Shown: positions 1 through 9,880 of the stretch, piece by piece | How the letters are laid out: each line of letters starts with the position of its first letter | Position numbering within the stretch: position 1 is the stretch's first letter | Assembly (NCBI GenBank): GCA_015680685.1 | Contig: MNCI01003605.1 | Location: 670,835-703,113 of the forward strand | DNA length: 32,279 nt | Source of the DNA: Gnetum montanum | Taxonomy: Eukaryota; Streptophyta; Gnetopsida; Gnetales; Gnetaceae | Direction: 5' to 3' | Notes under the pieces: generated by a model | Told to the model about the DNA's origin: nothing | Databases searched by the model: none | The model's input: only the letters and a program-made list of their open reading frames with translations | Made by a program: the position numbers and the translations under genes

Positions 1-2333
1 TTTAGCGGATCCTTGTATACCTGTAATGTCTGGTTTTCGGAACGTGTTGGGTTACTGCTGTCTAGTTTCAGATGACCCTCGTCGATCATGCGTTGAATAT
101 CGTCTTTCAACGCCCAGCAGTAATCCGTGTCGTGACCACACATCTGGTGGTAGTCACAGAAGCGGTCCAGCCTGAAAGACCTCGGAACTGCTGGCTCGTT
201 AGGCAGAGCAAGAGAGGGGTCCTTCAGCAATTCACAATTGCGCCTGTGACGCTTCAGGGCCTCTTCGGACACCTTCTTAGGTTGAATGTGTCCGGCTGCT
301 AACAGTTGTTTCAGCAGTTCAGAGTGTTTCATGGGCAGAGCCGCGTATTTTGAGCGGTCTTTACGCTCAAAATTCAGCTTTGGCTGGGGGTTTTGTTCAG
401 GGGCAGCCGTGGCCTGGCTGGTGGTGGCATCAGCCGCGGCCTCAGGGGGTGGTGTTGTCGGAGCCTTCTTGTTTTTGCTCTTGGCATTCTCAGTCAATGC
501 CGCTACAGTAGTGGTCGCTGCTTTACCCTTGTCCTTAGCCTTGTTGTGCGTGTTCTTGTAGGCGATGTACGCCGGATCTTTGCTAGCTTCCGGAGCATCT
601 TGGATGCTCCGGACTTGAGCAAAGGCCTGGCGTATGTCTCCGGGGGAAAGATAATACAGCTTTGACTTAATGAAGTCATTGACTGCTCCCTTGAATATAG
701 CCAACAGGTGGGAGTCCGCAATTGGATCACGGATCTCATTCAAGGTAGCGTCCCAACGCTGTATGAACTTTTGGACTGGCTCAAGCGGTTCTTGTCTCAC
801 CCCCATAAGCTGCTCCAACGTGACTTCCGGCTTCATGTTGTACCTGAATCGGGTCACAAATTGGGTCAGGAGCTCTTCCAAGGTTGAAATGGAAGAGCGT
901 GGGAGAGCTCGATACCAGTCTAAAGCCTTCCCGGTTAACGACATCGCGAAGACCCGGACCAGAGTATGTGGCCACTGTCGCAGCAACAAGGATTCGGATC
1001 TAAAGGTGGCCAAGTGTGTGTTGGGGTCCCCCTCCCCATTATATTTCGTAAAATGTGGGAGGGACATCCCTGGAGGCAACGACAGTGCAGGGACCGCTGG
1101 ATTAATCGGATCATCTTGATAGAAGTCCGTAATCTGAATGGTGTCAGATCCAGCGGTCTTGAGGCGTCACACCTCCTCAGTAAGCGTCTGGATAAGCTGG
1201 AACGCTTGATCCAGACCTGTCGAAGGAGGCGTCTGTGCAGCAGGCATAGGCGCAGGAGGTTGGACGAGATGAACAGCTCTAGGCAACTGAAGCGCAGGAG
1301 GTGGTTGGCTACCTGCTGGTGGAGCAGGGATCCCTGCAGGCTGGGAGACCTGTGAATGCCCCCACCCGCCGATTTGTGACGCGGGGTTAACTATTGCCTG
1401 CTGCGGGTCGTAGTGATAAGTGTAGCGAGGAAGCACCTGTGAAAATTGCGCCGCTGGTGCTGGCGGGGGTTGTGCATGATAAACTGTATGGGTTTGCTGT
1501 TGTGTTGCAGGGTTGGCCCAGTGACTCGTCCCAAGGTACGGAATGAAGACTTGTGGGGGCACAGTTGTAGTATGCTGCTGCGTTGGCGGGGGTGGAAACA
1601 CGTCGGGGCGAGTTGATGGTAGAGTGTGGGTTCGTACGGGAGGGATGAAATGGGGAACGGTGGCCACCGGACCAACCGCCGGAATGTTGATTATATGCTG
1701 TGACGGGATCGCTCCCGCGTTGTGGTGTGGCTGCACCTGCAACCCAGAAGGCTGTGCAGTTGCCTGAGGGGGTACCGGGACATGCATCTGCATGGTCATG
1801 GTCGAGTCCAGAGAATCCGCTCCTCCGTTGAAAGGGAACAACGGATTCACGTAGGTGTGAGGCGTCAAGGTATGGAACGAATGCTCCGATATGGCCACAA
1901 ATTCATCCTCTGCCTCTACCTCTTCCTCACACTCGGGCTCTACCGCAGGTTTTGAGGCCTGGCCTCTAGCCATGATCAGCTGGGAGATGAGTTCGTTTTG
2001 GTGCTCGGTCAAAGGGATTATATCGTAAGCCGTTGGCCTGAAATCGTAACCCCCTCGATGGAGCACCTCAAAGTTTCGTTTTGCCTCAAGCTCGGCTCGG
2101 CTGAGAGCCAACCTCGCTTGGATCTTGACGCAGATGAAGTTGTAGTCTTCGGGGGTTATGACCGTGAAGATAAGCTCTTTCCCCTGAAGCCTTAATGACT
2201 GGCGCGAGGGTCCCTGAGGACCAGTTGCACTGGGGGCTAGCCCTGTAGTAACCGTCGGGTTCACAGGCGCGACACCCAGATCAAGGGTAACCATGGCGGT
2301 TGTGGCTGTTGTGTTTGAATAGTAGGAATCCAT
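1..2333 (-). pseudogene. gag: Ty3/gypsy (Tat-type) gag of element A, near-intact, one in-frame TGA
   Basis: Gag would form the retrotransposon particle and bind its RNA. Read on the minus strand from ATG at 2333, the frame is open for 388 codons, meets TGA at 1167-1169, and then stays open to the left edge. The first part has a basic N-terminal segment and a long Pro/Gln-rich stretch (roughly residues 190-375). The second part holds the retrotrans_gag core, with SLTGKALDWYRALP around 930 and EPLEPVQKFIQRWDATLNEI around 790-730. A terminal zinc-knuckle-like CDYHQMCGHDTDYC lies near 110-150. At the TGA the homologous frame of element B reads Lys, so the stop looks like a point mutation and not a domain border. 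Protease and pol would follow beyond position 1. This is the least decayed coding sequence in the window. Confidence 0.85.
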
Positions 2334-2580
2334 GGATCAACGATGAAAAAGATGCCGGAAAGTCGAATCTGAATGAAAGAGAAGTTGGCAAACAACACAA
2401 AAGGCTTTCTACCCTGCCGGATTTCAAAGAAATCGTCTTGGCGACCGATCTACACCACACGATTGACCTTAGACCTCCCTAGGGGTATCATGTCTATGGT
2501 CTAGGGTATAGATCTCTAAAGAGGGTTACCCGAAGTATTCGGATCGGAGCCTGAAGGCCCTCCTTCTAGCGCCAGAAAAC
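2334..2580 (-). other. Untranslated leader of element A between 5' LTR and gag
   Basis: This stretch lies between the inner end of the 5' LTR (2581) and the gag start (2333). It contains the primer binding site at 2558-2574. It also contains one copy of a segment (about 2402-2466) that occurs twice in the leader of element B. No ORF is supported. Confidence 0.7.
2558..2574 (-). promoter_or_regulatory. Primer binding site of element A
   Basis: Minus-strand TGGCGCTAGAAGGAGGG begins six bases inside the LTR end. Plant Ty3/gypsy primer binding sites commonly begin TGG and match a tRNA 3' end. The same site, one base different, sits at the same distance from the LTR of element B (13154-13170). 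I did not assign the tRNA. Confidence 0.75.
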
Positions 2581-3418
2581 TGTAACGACGAAACACGTCG
2601 GCAGCTGGAAATACCGACCGAAATTCCATGTACACAGCTTTAACCACGGATCCGCGCGAGGGCTAAGCTGGAAAAACGAATCCGCGGTGCCCTGAACGGT
2701 CTTGTCGATCAGACAGGGACTTACGGGCCAGTAAAAGCGATGACGATTCGATTATGAATTTTTGTGCGTGTGTCGTGACCTGGTGCGAGAGATCGTAAAA
2801 CGGAGAGGGATAACGACGTAAATAAATCGCTACGAAGATAACGCTAAAACACCAGAAAGATGTCAGTCGAGAGAAAAAAAAAAGTGGATTTTGCAAAGAT
2901 CAAAGATCTATGTCTCAATGCTGGATCGGATGTATGTTTGCGTGTATATTTCGTTACAATGGGAGAAGACTCCCAACGACTGGATACAAAATGAGCACAA
3001 AACAACAAGAAAATTGTCTGGACAGAAATCCGATCTACCTCGTAGGCCAAAGCTTAGGCGCAGGAATGGTCAAGCTCTGAAGTCTGTCGATCCTTTGAAC
3101 GACAGGACCTGCTAACTGGGCGAGACGCCTCTGCGATTCCCGTTCTGCTTCTTTGCTTCGAGTAGATCTGTTGTTAGGGCTCGGGTGCGCTGCGTTCTGC
3201 TTCTGTTAAAGGATGGTGTTTGCAGCGATTGCCAAGAGGTTGCTCTTGTTTCTCTGTTCAAGGTGATGAGTTTGTCCTTGCTCAGTGAAATGCTCTTGTC
3301 CTCTTGATCTGCTGCCAACAAAAGCGATGAGTGCTCTGCTGCTCTGATACTCTGATGTTTTCTCTCTGCCCTTATGCCTCTATGCCTTCTCTTTTTTTTG
3401 TATATTTGTCAACCGGGG

Positions 3419-3426
3419 TATTTATA
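3419..3426 (-). promoter_or_regulatory. TATA box in LTR A
   Basis: Minus-strand TATAAATA lies mid-LTR. The same motif occupies the matching position in the LTRs at 13847-13854, 26665-26672 and, inverted, 21162-21169. It probably drives genomic RNA of element A. Confidence 0.7.
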
Positions 3427-3581
3427 GGCCGCGATACGCGCAACCCTGATGATGTGGGCCCGAATGTCGCGGATCTTGCCGATGCGATTCGTTTAAGTCG
3501 AACTGCGACTACGCACAACACGCTTGTTTGCGTGCTGTGCGTGTAAAGAGCAGTCTCATGATAGGTGTGTCTCGGCCGCGT

Positions 3582-3619
3582 TTGCGCTCATCCGCGATGT
3601 GTTGCGTGTATGAGCGCAA
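3582..3619. repeat. Perfect inverted repeat in U3 of LTR A
   Basis: Ten-base arms TTGCGCTCAT and ATGAGCGCAA are separated by 18 bases. Related hairpins follow: 3662-3679 and 3929-3946 (TCACGC...GCGTGA type), 3751-3768 with one mismatch, and CTCCAC...GTGGAG at 3702-3726. All lie upstream of the TATA box with respect to element transcription. Confidence 0.75.
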
Positions 3620-4043
3620 CTTTGGTGTAACAACAACGCGCTTAAGATTGTTGTACGCTCATCACGCAACTGTGCGTGACTCAGCGTAAATGTAACACAC
3701 TCTCCACGCAGCTACGCGCGGTGGAGTGATCAAAGTGTAACTTACGCCCATCACACAGCTGTGCGTGACGAAGCATAACGAGCGTGTGGTTGCATTCTGC
3801 CCTACGCACGAGCACGCATCATTGCCTAACGCGCGTAAAGACCAGTTGTTTGAGCGTTGCAAGAACAAGTGTCAACCCATCGTGTTTCTATGGATTTTGC
3901 TTAACTGTCTTGGAGCTTATTAGGCTCATCACGCTGCCGTGCGTGATAGAGCGTAAACTCGTCCTTAGACAGATTTGAGGCGCGTTCTCGCTCGAATTAC
4001 GAATCTTCGCTTGAGGCGGACCCGTAATTTTCATGGTGTTTCA

Positions 4044-7000
4044 ATACTAAGGTTGCATGAAATGTTGCCTAGACTGCCATCGCTGTGGTTATCATTTCTG
4101 TAGAGGCTTGGATGATTTGAGGCACTTAGCACACAAACAACATAGCATATGACCCTCAGAAGGGTTTGGCCATGTGCGTGATGTGATAGGGTAACATGTG
4201 TTTTATCATGATGTGATGCTAATTTGTTAGGCATATTTGTTGAATAGATATAGTGTATTAAATTCTTCTTTGTTTAAAAATTTATCTTTAATTTTGTTCT
4301 TACTATGCTAAGCTGATTTTTCTATGCTATTGCCTTTGTATTTTTTTCCTACGTTATATGCATGAAGAGAATCGTGCTACACTATTTGCTAAATGCTAAT
4401 TCTGCTACGCTATATTTGAACTCCACTCGAACATGTCATTAACATTTGCTATTGTGTTTGTGCAGCGTGGTGCTAAGGCCAATCTTGATTGTCCTAGAAA
4501 TCGTAGGGGTCCTATGTTATGTAAGTGAACTAGTGGCCAATCTTCCTCCACCCCATGCACGTGCGGGGTAGCAGGCGATCTTGTTCCGGGAAGGAGCGCA
4601 GGAATTTCTGTAAGTTTTCCTCCAGTGCTTCAATGTGATCGTTTGGTCACACTTGGTGGAGGAGGTAGCAGCCATCATAATAGAAACCCTATTGCCTAGG
4701 GAAAACTGGGGTATTCTGAGATTTTTGACAGATGGAGCAATTAGCAGTGGGCAGGGAAAAGGATCTAGTCAGTGCCTAAGAAACTTGCGGCATTTTCCTT
4801 GGATCTGGGAGATGCCCAAGTATAATTGCTACCATCCATAAAACACTTTGTTTATTGTGCATCACATGGGAACGTGCTTCCAGAACCCATCAGGAACCAT
4901 TTACTATGCCAACGAGTGAGTTTTGTAGACATGTTTTGCTACGATGTGCAATATTTGCTACGTTAGGAAAATGTTAACAGTGTGTTTTTGTTACCAAGCT
5001 TTTCATCAATGAGAATGGGCTTCATGACGATACGGATGTATTGGCCTTAGCATAGATGGCGTTACGAGAGTTTTCTTCTGCTGAGAATATGCACACAGGT
5101 GTGATAGGCCAATGCGAGGGTGAGTACAAAACTTACCCAAATCGGTATTCCAAGCTCTACGACACATGCAAGGAGTCTGGTTGGTTGGATGGGGGATGGG
5201 CACCCTTTAAACCGATTACTGTTGAAGATGTCTTGGTTGATCTTCCACCATTCCCATCACCATTTAAACCTAGTAAGCTAAATAGTAAATTACTACATGT
5301 TTGAATTTCATCTCTATTTTTTTTGCTATTGCTTATGCCTTTTCTAACTTGTTTTTTACTTTTTCGTGTTTTCATGCAAACTGTTATACTAGCAAAGAAG
5401 TCTTAGGAGGTGACGTTGATCACCTCTAGGCATCAAGAGGCCAATATCTACTTCAAGTATGAGGAGGTAGATGAGAGCCAATGCTGGTTATGCCACAAGA
5501 CCTCAAAATCCCTGATCAGGCATCTTTAGGATGTTGAGCTCATGGATTTGTTCCTGGCCACAAACCTGAGCATCCCTACCACTGACATGCTTTCCCTAGT
5601 TGACTTCTTTTCTGAAAAGGCAGACTACTTCCACACATGTGTACACAACATGTGGGTGGTCGTTGAAATCAATGACCAAATATTCGTGGACCTTTTTGGT
5701 GTCCCTACTAATGGTCTCCTCATAGGGTCAAAGTCAGAGAAAGGGGCGAACCACCAAAGGGACATTGAGGAGTGGTTAGGGATTACAAAAGGGTGAAAGG
5801 GGATCCTCATGGAGAAGGTCAAGCCGAAAGCTACCACAGATGTTTACCTTGTCTTCCATGCCCATATGTTCCCCCAACTACTTTCTCAAGGAAATATTAT
5901 CGAGATTGAGCAAGCCTCGGTGACGAGGGAGGTAATGGAAGAGGGGGCCCATTACAACTGGACCAAGAATCTCTATAAAGGCCTGCAATCTAAAATAGTC
6001 AAGCTTCATAAGAAGAATGAGTCTCATTTCAATGTGCACCATGCCTTTTACATAGCCTTCTTGTGTTGTTTTATGGAGTTCTTAGTAGTCCATGAGAATG
6101 GAGTCTAGGTTATGCGAGATCGTAACCAGATTTCTAAATCATTGATCTACCAAATCCTCTGGACCACCTGAGCCCAAGACCCCCCATAAGCTATTGGGGA
6201 GTCATTTTCCATGATGACTAAGGATCGAGTGGCCTGCAACTTCTATGGCCAAGATAGCATGGGAGAGGTACCCCTTCCTAATACAGGTAGCATATCGTAG
6301 GGCAAATGTCTCATTGCTGAGATGGTGGCCACTAAGTTGCAACAAAAGAAGTCTCACCCAGATGAGGAGACACCCCATATGGACGAGGAAGGGGGGCCAT
6401 CACTATGGTTTAATCTACACAGGATACAACCTCTAATCAGTAAATTCTCTTCTCTATGTTTCTTTCTTTGCCTTTTGATTAAATGCTTGCTACTCTATGC
6501 TATGCTAGGTAGCGTAGCATAGTGTAGCACCTATTTTAAAGTAACATGGTTTAAGCTATAATGCGAATATGTTTTTACTTCCAGAGGAAGAAGAAGAAGA
6601 AGAAGAAGGTGATGAAGAGGTGTTAGCTTCCAAGATGGGGGTGGAAAATAAAAATGGGGGGGCCCAGTCATAGAGGAAAGGGCCCCGGTCAAGAGGGAAG
6701 GAGCTCCTGCCATTAAGGAAGGGGCTCCTATGAACAAGGAAAACCCTCCTACTAAAGAGGACATTTTTGGAGATGAAGAGGAGCCTCCTGCAAATGAGAA
6801 GGATGTTGGTGCCTTAAAAGGAAAGGCCCCAGTAAATAAAGAGAAACCTTGCATCAATTGGGAAGGGACTTCTTTTGGAGATCCCTTTACTGAATGTAGT
6901 TTAGCATCAGGGGAGGGGACGAATGCTAAGGGTGCTACCATAGTTTTAAGCCAGAAAGGAGGGGAACTGCAATTAGATGCTGATGAGTTTGACAATATAT

Positions 7001-8433
7001 TCGACAATATGTCAATGGGTGATCCCCCCATTATCACCCCTGAGGGTTTACTGGGTATGAGCCCTTACATTGTCATTTTTGTTACTCACAGCCTTATTGT
7101 AGTCCATCTTGATCATTACTAATGTGTTTGGTTGCATGATAGACACCACTGTCAATGCTATAGGACCTCCCTTGATTTGCTTGGAACCATGGACCAAGAC
7201 CCCCAACAAGCTTACGTTCATGCAGAGGGTCATCAACAACATGATTAGCTATCTTAAATAGGTTGATCCTAAAGTGGGTAAGTAAAATAGCTATGCTAGG
7301 CTCTTTGAGGTTGCTACGCTAGACTTCTTGAGTTGCTAACTTTGCTACGCTAATGTGGCTAATACACTCTGTGTTATTACAGCCTCTTGACTCAAGTGGA
7401 ACCTGAAAGAGGCATTGAAAGTCGATGTCATGCCTACATTCTCGTCCAAAGTGGCCAAGGTGTCTCGTCACATATATGACAAGGCCAGCAAATGCACTTT
7501 GCACTCAGCATTCTCCTTGTGGGAATGTAGGCACGTTAATGAAGACCTGTGAAAATGGGTTTAGAGGACTGAGAAAGAGAAGGCTAAACTGAGCGCCGAG
7601 GTGGAAGACCTTCGATCTAGGAACAAGTTCCTCCTAGCTCATGATACCAATGATGGAAGTTGGCACACGACTATCATAGATTATGCTAGACATTGGATAG
7701 CCATGTCATGCAATAATGAGACTACTCGAGAGATAATAGAATAGCAGATGTAGATAGAGTTGTTGGCTCAGAAGAACCAAGACTGAAAAGACTATAGCGC
7801 CAGAGTTTATGAGTAGGAATAGTCCCAGAAGAATCATAAGTACATGTATAAATTGGAATGTGCCACATATTGTAAACAGTATTGCGATGCTTTAGTAAAA
7901 TTGTTTACTCATGAAGCATTCTTGGATGCTATTGGTGATTCTAAGGCCTACAACAATTTTATACAGCAAGTGACAGTTACTAAGTCACCTAAGTGAGAAG
8001 TGAACCTTCCTATAGGTGAGACCATCATCGCTTCCTTTTCTCCAAGACCACCAAGATGGATAGCCATTGAAAAGGACAAAGCCACCATAAATGTTGAACT
8101 AAGTGATAGGAACTGGGCAAATATCACGGAAGAGGAGGTCTAGGACCACCTCGGGCTCAGTTTGGATCACATACCACTCAAGGTAGACATGGGGCCATCT
8201 CAGGCTAGTCACTTTCTGCTATGTGAAGGCTTATGCTCTATTCTAGCTTTCATGTGTTGCTCTAGCTAACTACTTCACTTTTTACAATGTAGATTCACGA
8301 TGAAGACACAGGGCCTATAGAGGGCAGAAATGAAGAGGCAGAAGAGGGAAGTGCAGAGGAAGGTGACACAAAAGGAAACAATGTGGAAGGAAATGGTATA
8401 GGTGAAGATGATGTAGGCGAAGATGACTTATGA
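4044..8433 (+). pseudogene. Antisense gene of element B (copy 1), FCP1-like plus unknown domain, 5' truncated
   Basis: This eight-exon gene was inferred by alignment with copy 2 at 17863-24002; exon 1 is lost to the insertion of element A within intron 1. Exons: 2 at 4466-4915, 3 at about 4999-5272, 4 at 5393-6439, 5 at 6585-7054, 6 at 7143-7277, 7 at 7383-8203, 8 at 8293-8433. Most borders are AG/GT; the exon 7 donor has decayed to GC. Exons 2-3 resemble an FCP1/NLI-interacting-factor phosphatase: IVLEIVGVLCY at the DxDxT position, then NVIVWSHL, then NTLF near the second catalytic motif, then VIGQ. The catalytic Asp residues are absent. Exon 4 carries a CWLCHKTSKSLIRH zinc-finger-like segment and FGVPTNGLLIG, faintly like plant mobile domains. 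Exon 5 starts with a run of Glu. Exon 7 has a coiled coil, and exon 8 ends in an acidic tail, GEDDVGEDDL. Many stops make it non-functional. The phosphatase assignment is an inference from motif order. Confidence 0.6.
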
Positions 8434-8597
8434 TAGCATGGGTTTTTGATTTTTTGTATTTTTTGCAAAACTATTGAAAACATTGTTTAAGTGAGAAAAG
8501 CTTTGAATGAAAAAGAGAATTTTGGAAAAGAAATTAATTTTATGCTAGCTTATGCATTATCTATGTGACCATTTTTATGTTTTCATTTTTTAATGTT
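8434..8597. other. 3' flank of antisense gene copy 1
   Basis: AT-rich sequence after the stop codon, including TTTGAATGAAAAAG, which matches TTTTGAATGAAAT in the same place after copy 2. It may be the 3' UTR and polyadenylation region. Nothing else was seen. Confidence 0.35.
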
Positions 8598-8880
8598 TTA
8601 GTTTTAGGCAATTTCGGGCCATTGTTAGTTTTAGGCCATTTCTGGCCATTGCTAGTTTTAGGCCATTTCAGGCCATCGCTAGTTTTAGGCCATTTCAGGT
8701 CATTACTAGTTTTAGGTCATTTTGGGTCGTTGCTAGTTTTAGGCCATTTTGGGCCATCAGACGTGATATAAATAGAATAAATCTTGCTAGTTTTAGGCCT
8801 TAGCGGGCCGTAATATAGTTTTAGGTCATTTCAGGCCCTAGGATAGTAGTGTAGTTTTAGGCCATTTCAGGCCATGGGAT
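8598..8880. repeat. Short tandem array (type 1) beside antisense gene copy 1
   Basis: About six head-to-tail units of roughly 27 bp, consensus GTTTTAGGCCATTTCAGGCC plus about seven bases ending GCTA. Three more spaced units run to about 8880. The same array stands in the same place after gene copy 2 (24186-24370), and its core CTAGTTT(T)AGG recurs in the arrays at 17171-17600 and 29224-29640. Confidence 0.85.
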
Positions 8881-9009
8881 GGTAAAAAAATGATATGCTA
8901 ATGATTTAGAGAATAGCTAATTAGTACCTAGAGTAGATGGATGGATGCAAATCAAAAAGGCAGTAAATGTACAAAGGATGCAAACTAGGCAAGAAGCATT
9001 GGGATTGCT
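8881..9009. other. Spacer between array and protease remnant of element B
   Basis: No coding signal or motif was recognised. From about 9010 rightwards the sequence aligns with the 3' end of the gag-pro remnant in element C. Confidence 0.4.
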
Positions 9010-9880
9010 ACACTATGCGTAACTGCTTCTTGACCCATCATGAATTGGGCGAGGTGTAAGGCTGAGATGCTTTGCTATGACCTTTGTCTACATTGTTGTC
9101 CTCTACTTGGAAGGACAACTCAGTCCACGCATTTTCATTTTCTAAATCGCATGCTCAGTTGGCTGTCTTGCTGAACGATTAGTATCTACAGAGATAGGTG
9201 CTTCACTCTTAGAGGTTATGACCTCTAAGCCCTGTTCCATATCTACGTTGTTGATAGATTGTGTTGCTACCTCGTCACCATGGATCACCACCTCCCTATC
9301 TGCATAAGGTAGATGGATCTCTTGATGAATGGGCGAAGAGATATTCCTAAGTTACGCTAACCATGACCTCCCCAAGATCAGGTTAAACCCAAGCATCTCT
9401 TCGACCATGATGAATGTTGCGTTTGTGAGGAACTGGTCCCCTACCATGAAGTCAATGTGGATTATGCCTTTCACCATGACCCATGCCCCATTAAATGACC
9501 TTAACCATGACATTGTTGTGGGTCTGATCTAGTTGACCAAACCTAGCTTATCCACAATAGGGAAATGGATGACATTTGTAGCAGCCCCATCACCAATGTG
9601 TACCCTTCAAATCTTATGTTGGCCAACCCGAATTATGATGAATAGGGGTGCTATAGGCACCTAACCCTTTTCAGGGTCTTCCCTAATGGAATCATCACAG
9701 AAAGTCAATTGGGATGACTGGGGTTTTGCAGGCATAGAAGGAAGCATGATCGAGTGGATCACTTTCTCTTCCGTTGGCATGTTCTCATCAACCAGAATTG
9801 TTGTTAACATGTGGACTAAAGCCTCACGGTGTGTAGTAGATGTCATGATCAGGTCATATAGGCTCATTATAGTATTTTTC
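9010..9880 (-). pseudogene. Aspartic protease region of element B
   Basis: Translated on the minus strand in the gag frame, this gives a retropepsin-like remnant. A decayed active-site stretch HIGDGAATNVI lies near 9570-9600. FNLILGRSWLA lies near 9345-9385, corresponding to the family's conserved ILGRPW motif. The downstream segment HQEIHLPYADREVVIHGDEV is shared with element C. Several in-frame stops are present, mostly TAG. The D-S/T-G triad is no longer canonical, so no activity is expected. It would have processed the Gag-Pol polyprotein. The frame runs on from the gag remnant, so gag-pro was a single ORF. Confidence 0.7.

Larger units (their letters stand above)
1..4043 (-). mobile_element. 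LTR retrotransposon A (partial, youngest)
   Basis: 5' LTR, primer binding site, leader and gag are present; the remainder is left of the window. It is inserted in intron 1 of the antisense gene carried by element B. It has only one nonsense change in about 2.3 kb of coding sequence and keeps CpG dinucleotides, both signs of recent insertion. Confidence 0.8.
2581..4043 (-). repeat. 5' LTR of element A
   Basis: In minus-strand sense it starts TGAAACACC at 4043 and ends CGTTACA at 2581, the same termini as the other three LTRs in the window. A TATA box lies at 3419-3426, giving a U3 of about 0.6 kb and an R-U5 of about 0.8 kb. The primer binding site to its left makes it a 5' LTR. The U3 is CpG-rich and packed with hairpins, unlike the older LTRs, which are CpG-poor. 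The right flank (ATACT, 4044-4048) is one half of the expected 5-bp target duplication; the partner is off the window. Confidence 0.85.

Noticed and set aside
781-1119. Plus-strand and alternative-frame ORFs over the gag region of element A
   Set aside because: They shadow the continuous minus-strand gag frame, which shows the retrotrans_gag core and zinc-knuckle-like motif.
1167-1169. Programmed stop-codon readthrough in gag
   Set aside because: The related copy in element B has a sense codon here and the stop falls within a gag segment conserved on both sides; a point mutation is simpler.
2581-4043. LTR A as the 3' LTR of an element to its right
   Set aside because: No polypurine tract on its right side, a primer binding site on its left, and the right flank aligns with intron 1 of the antisense gene.
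8565-8771. Open frame reading repeated VLGHFGPLLVLGHF on the plus strand
   Set aside because: It is only the translation of the 27-bp tandem array; the unit length is a multiple of three by chance and the same array after gene copy 2 does not keep the frame.
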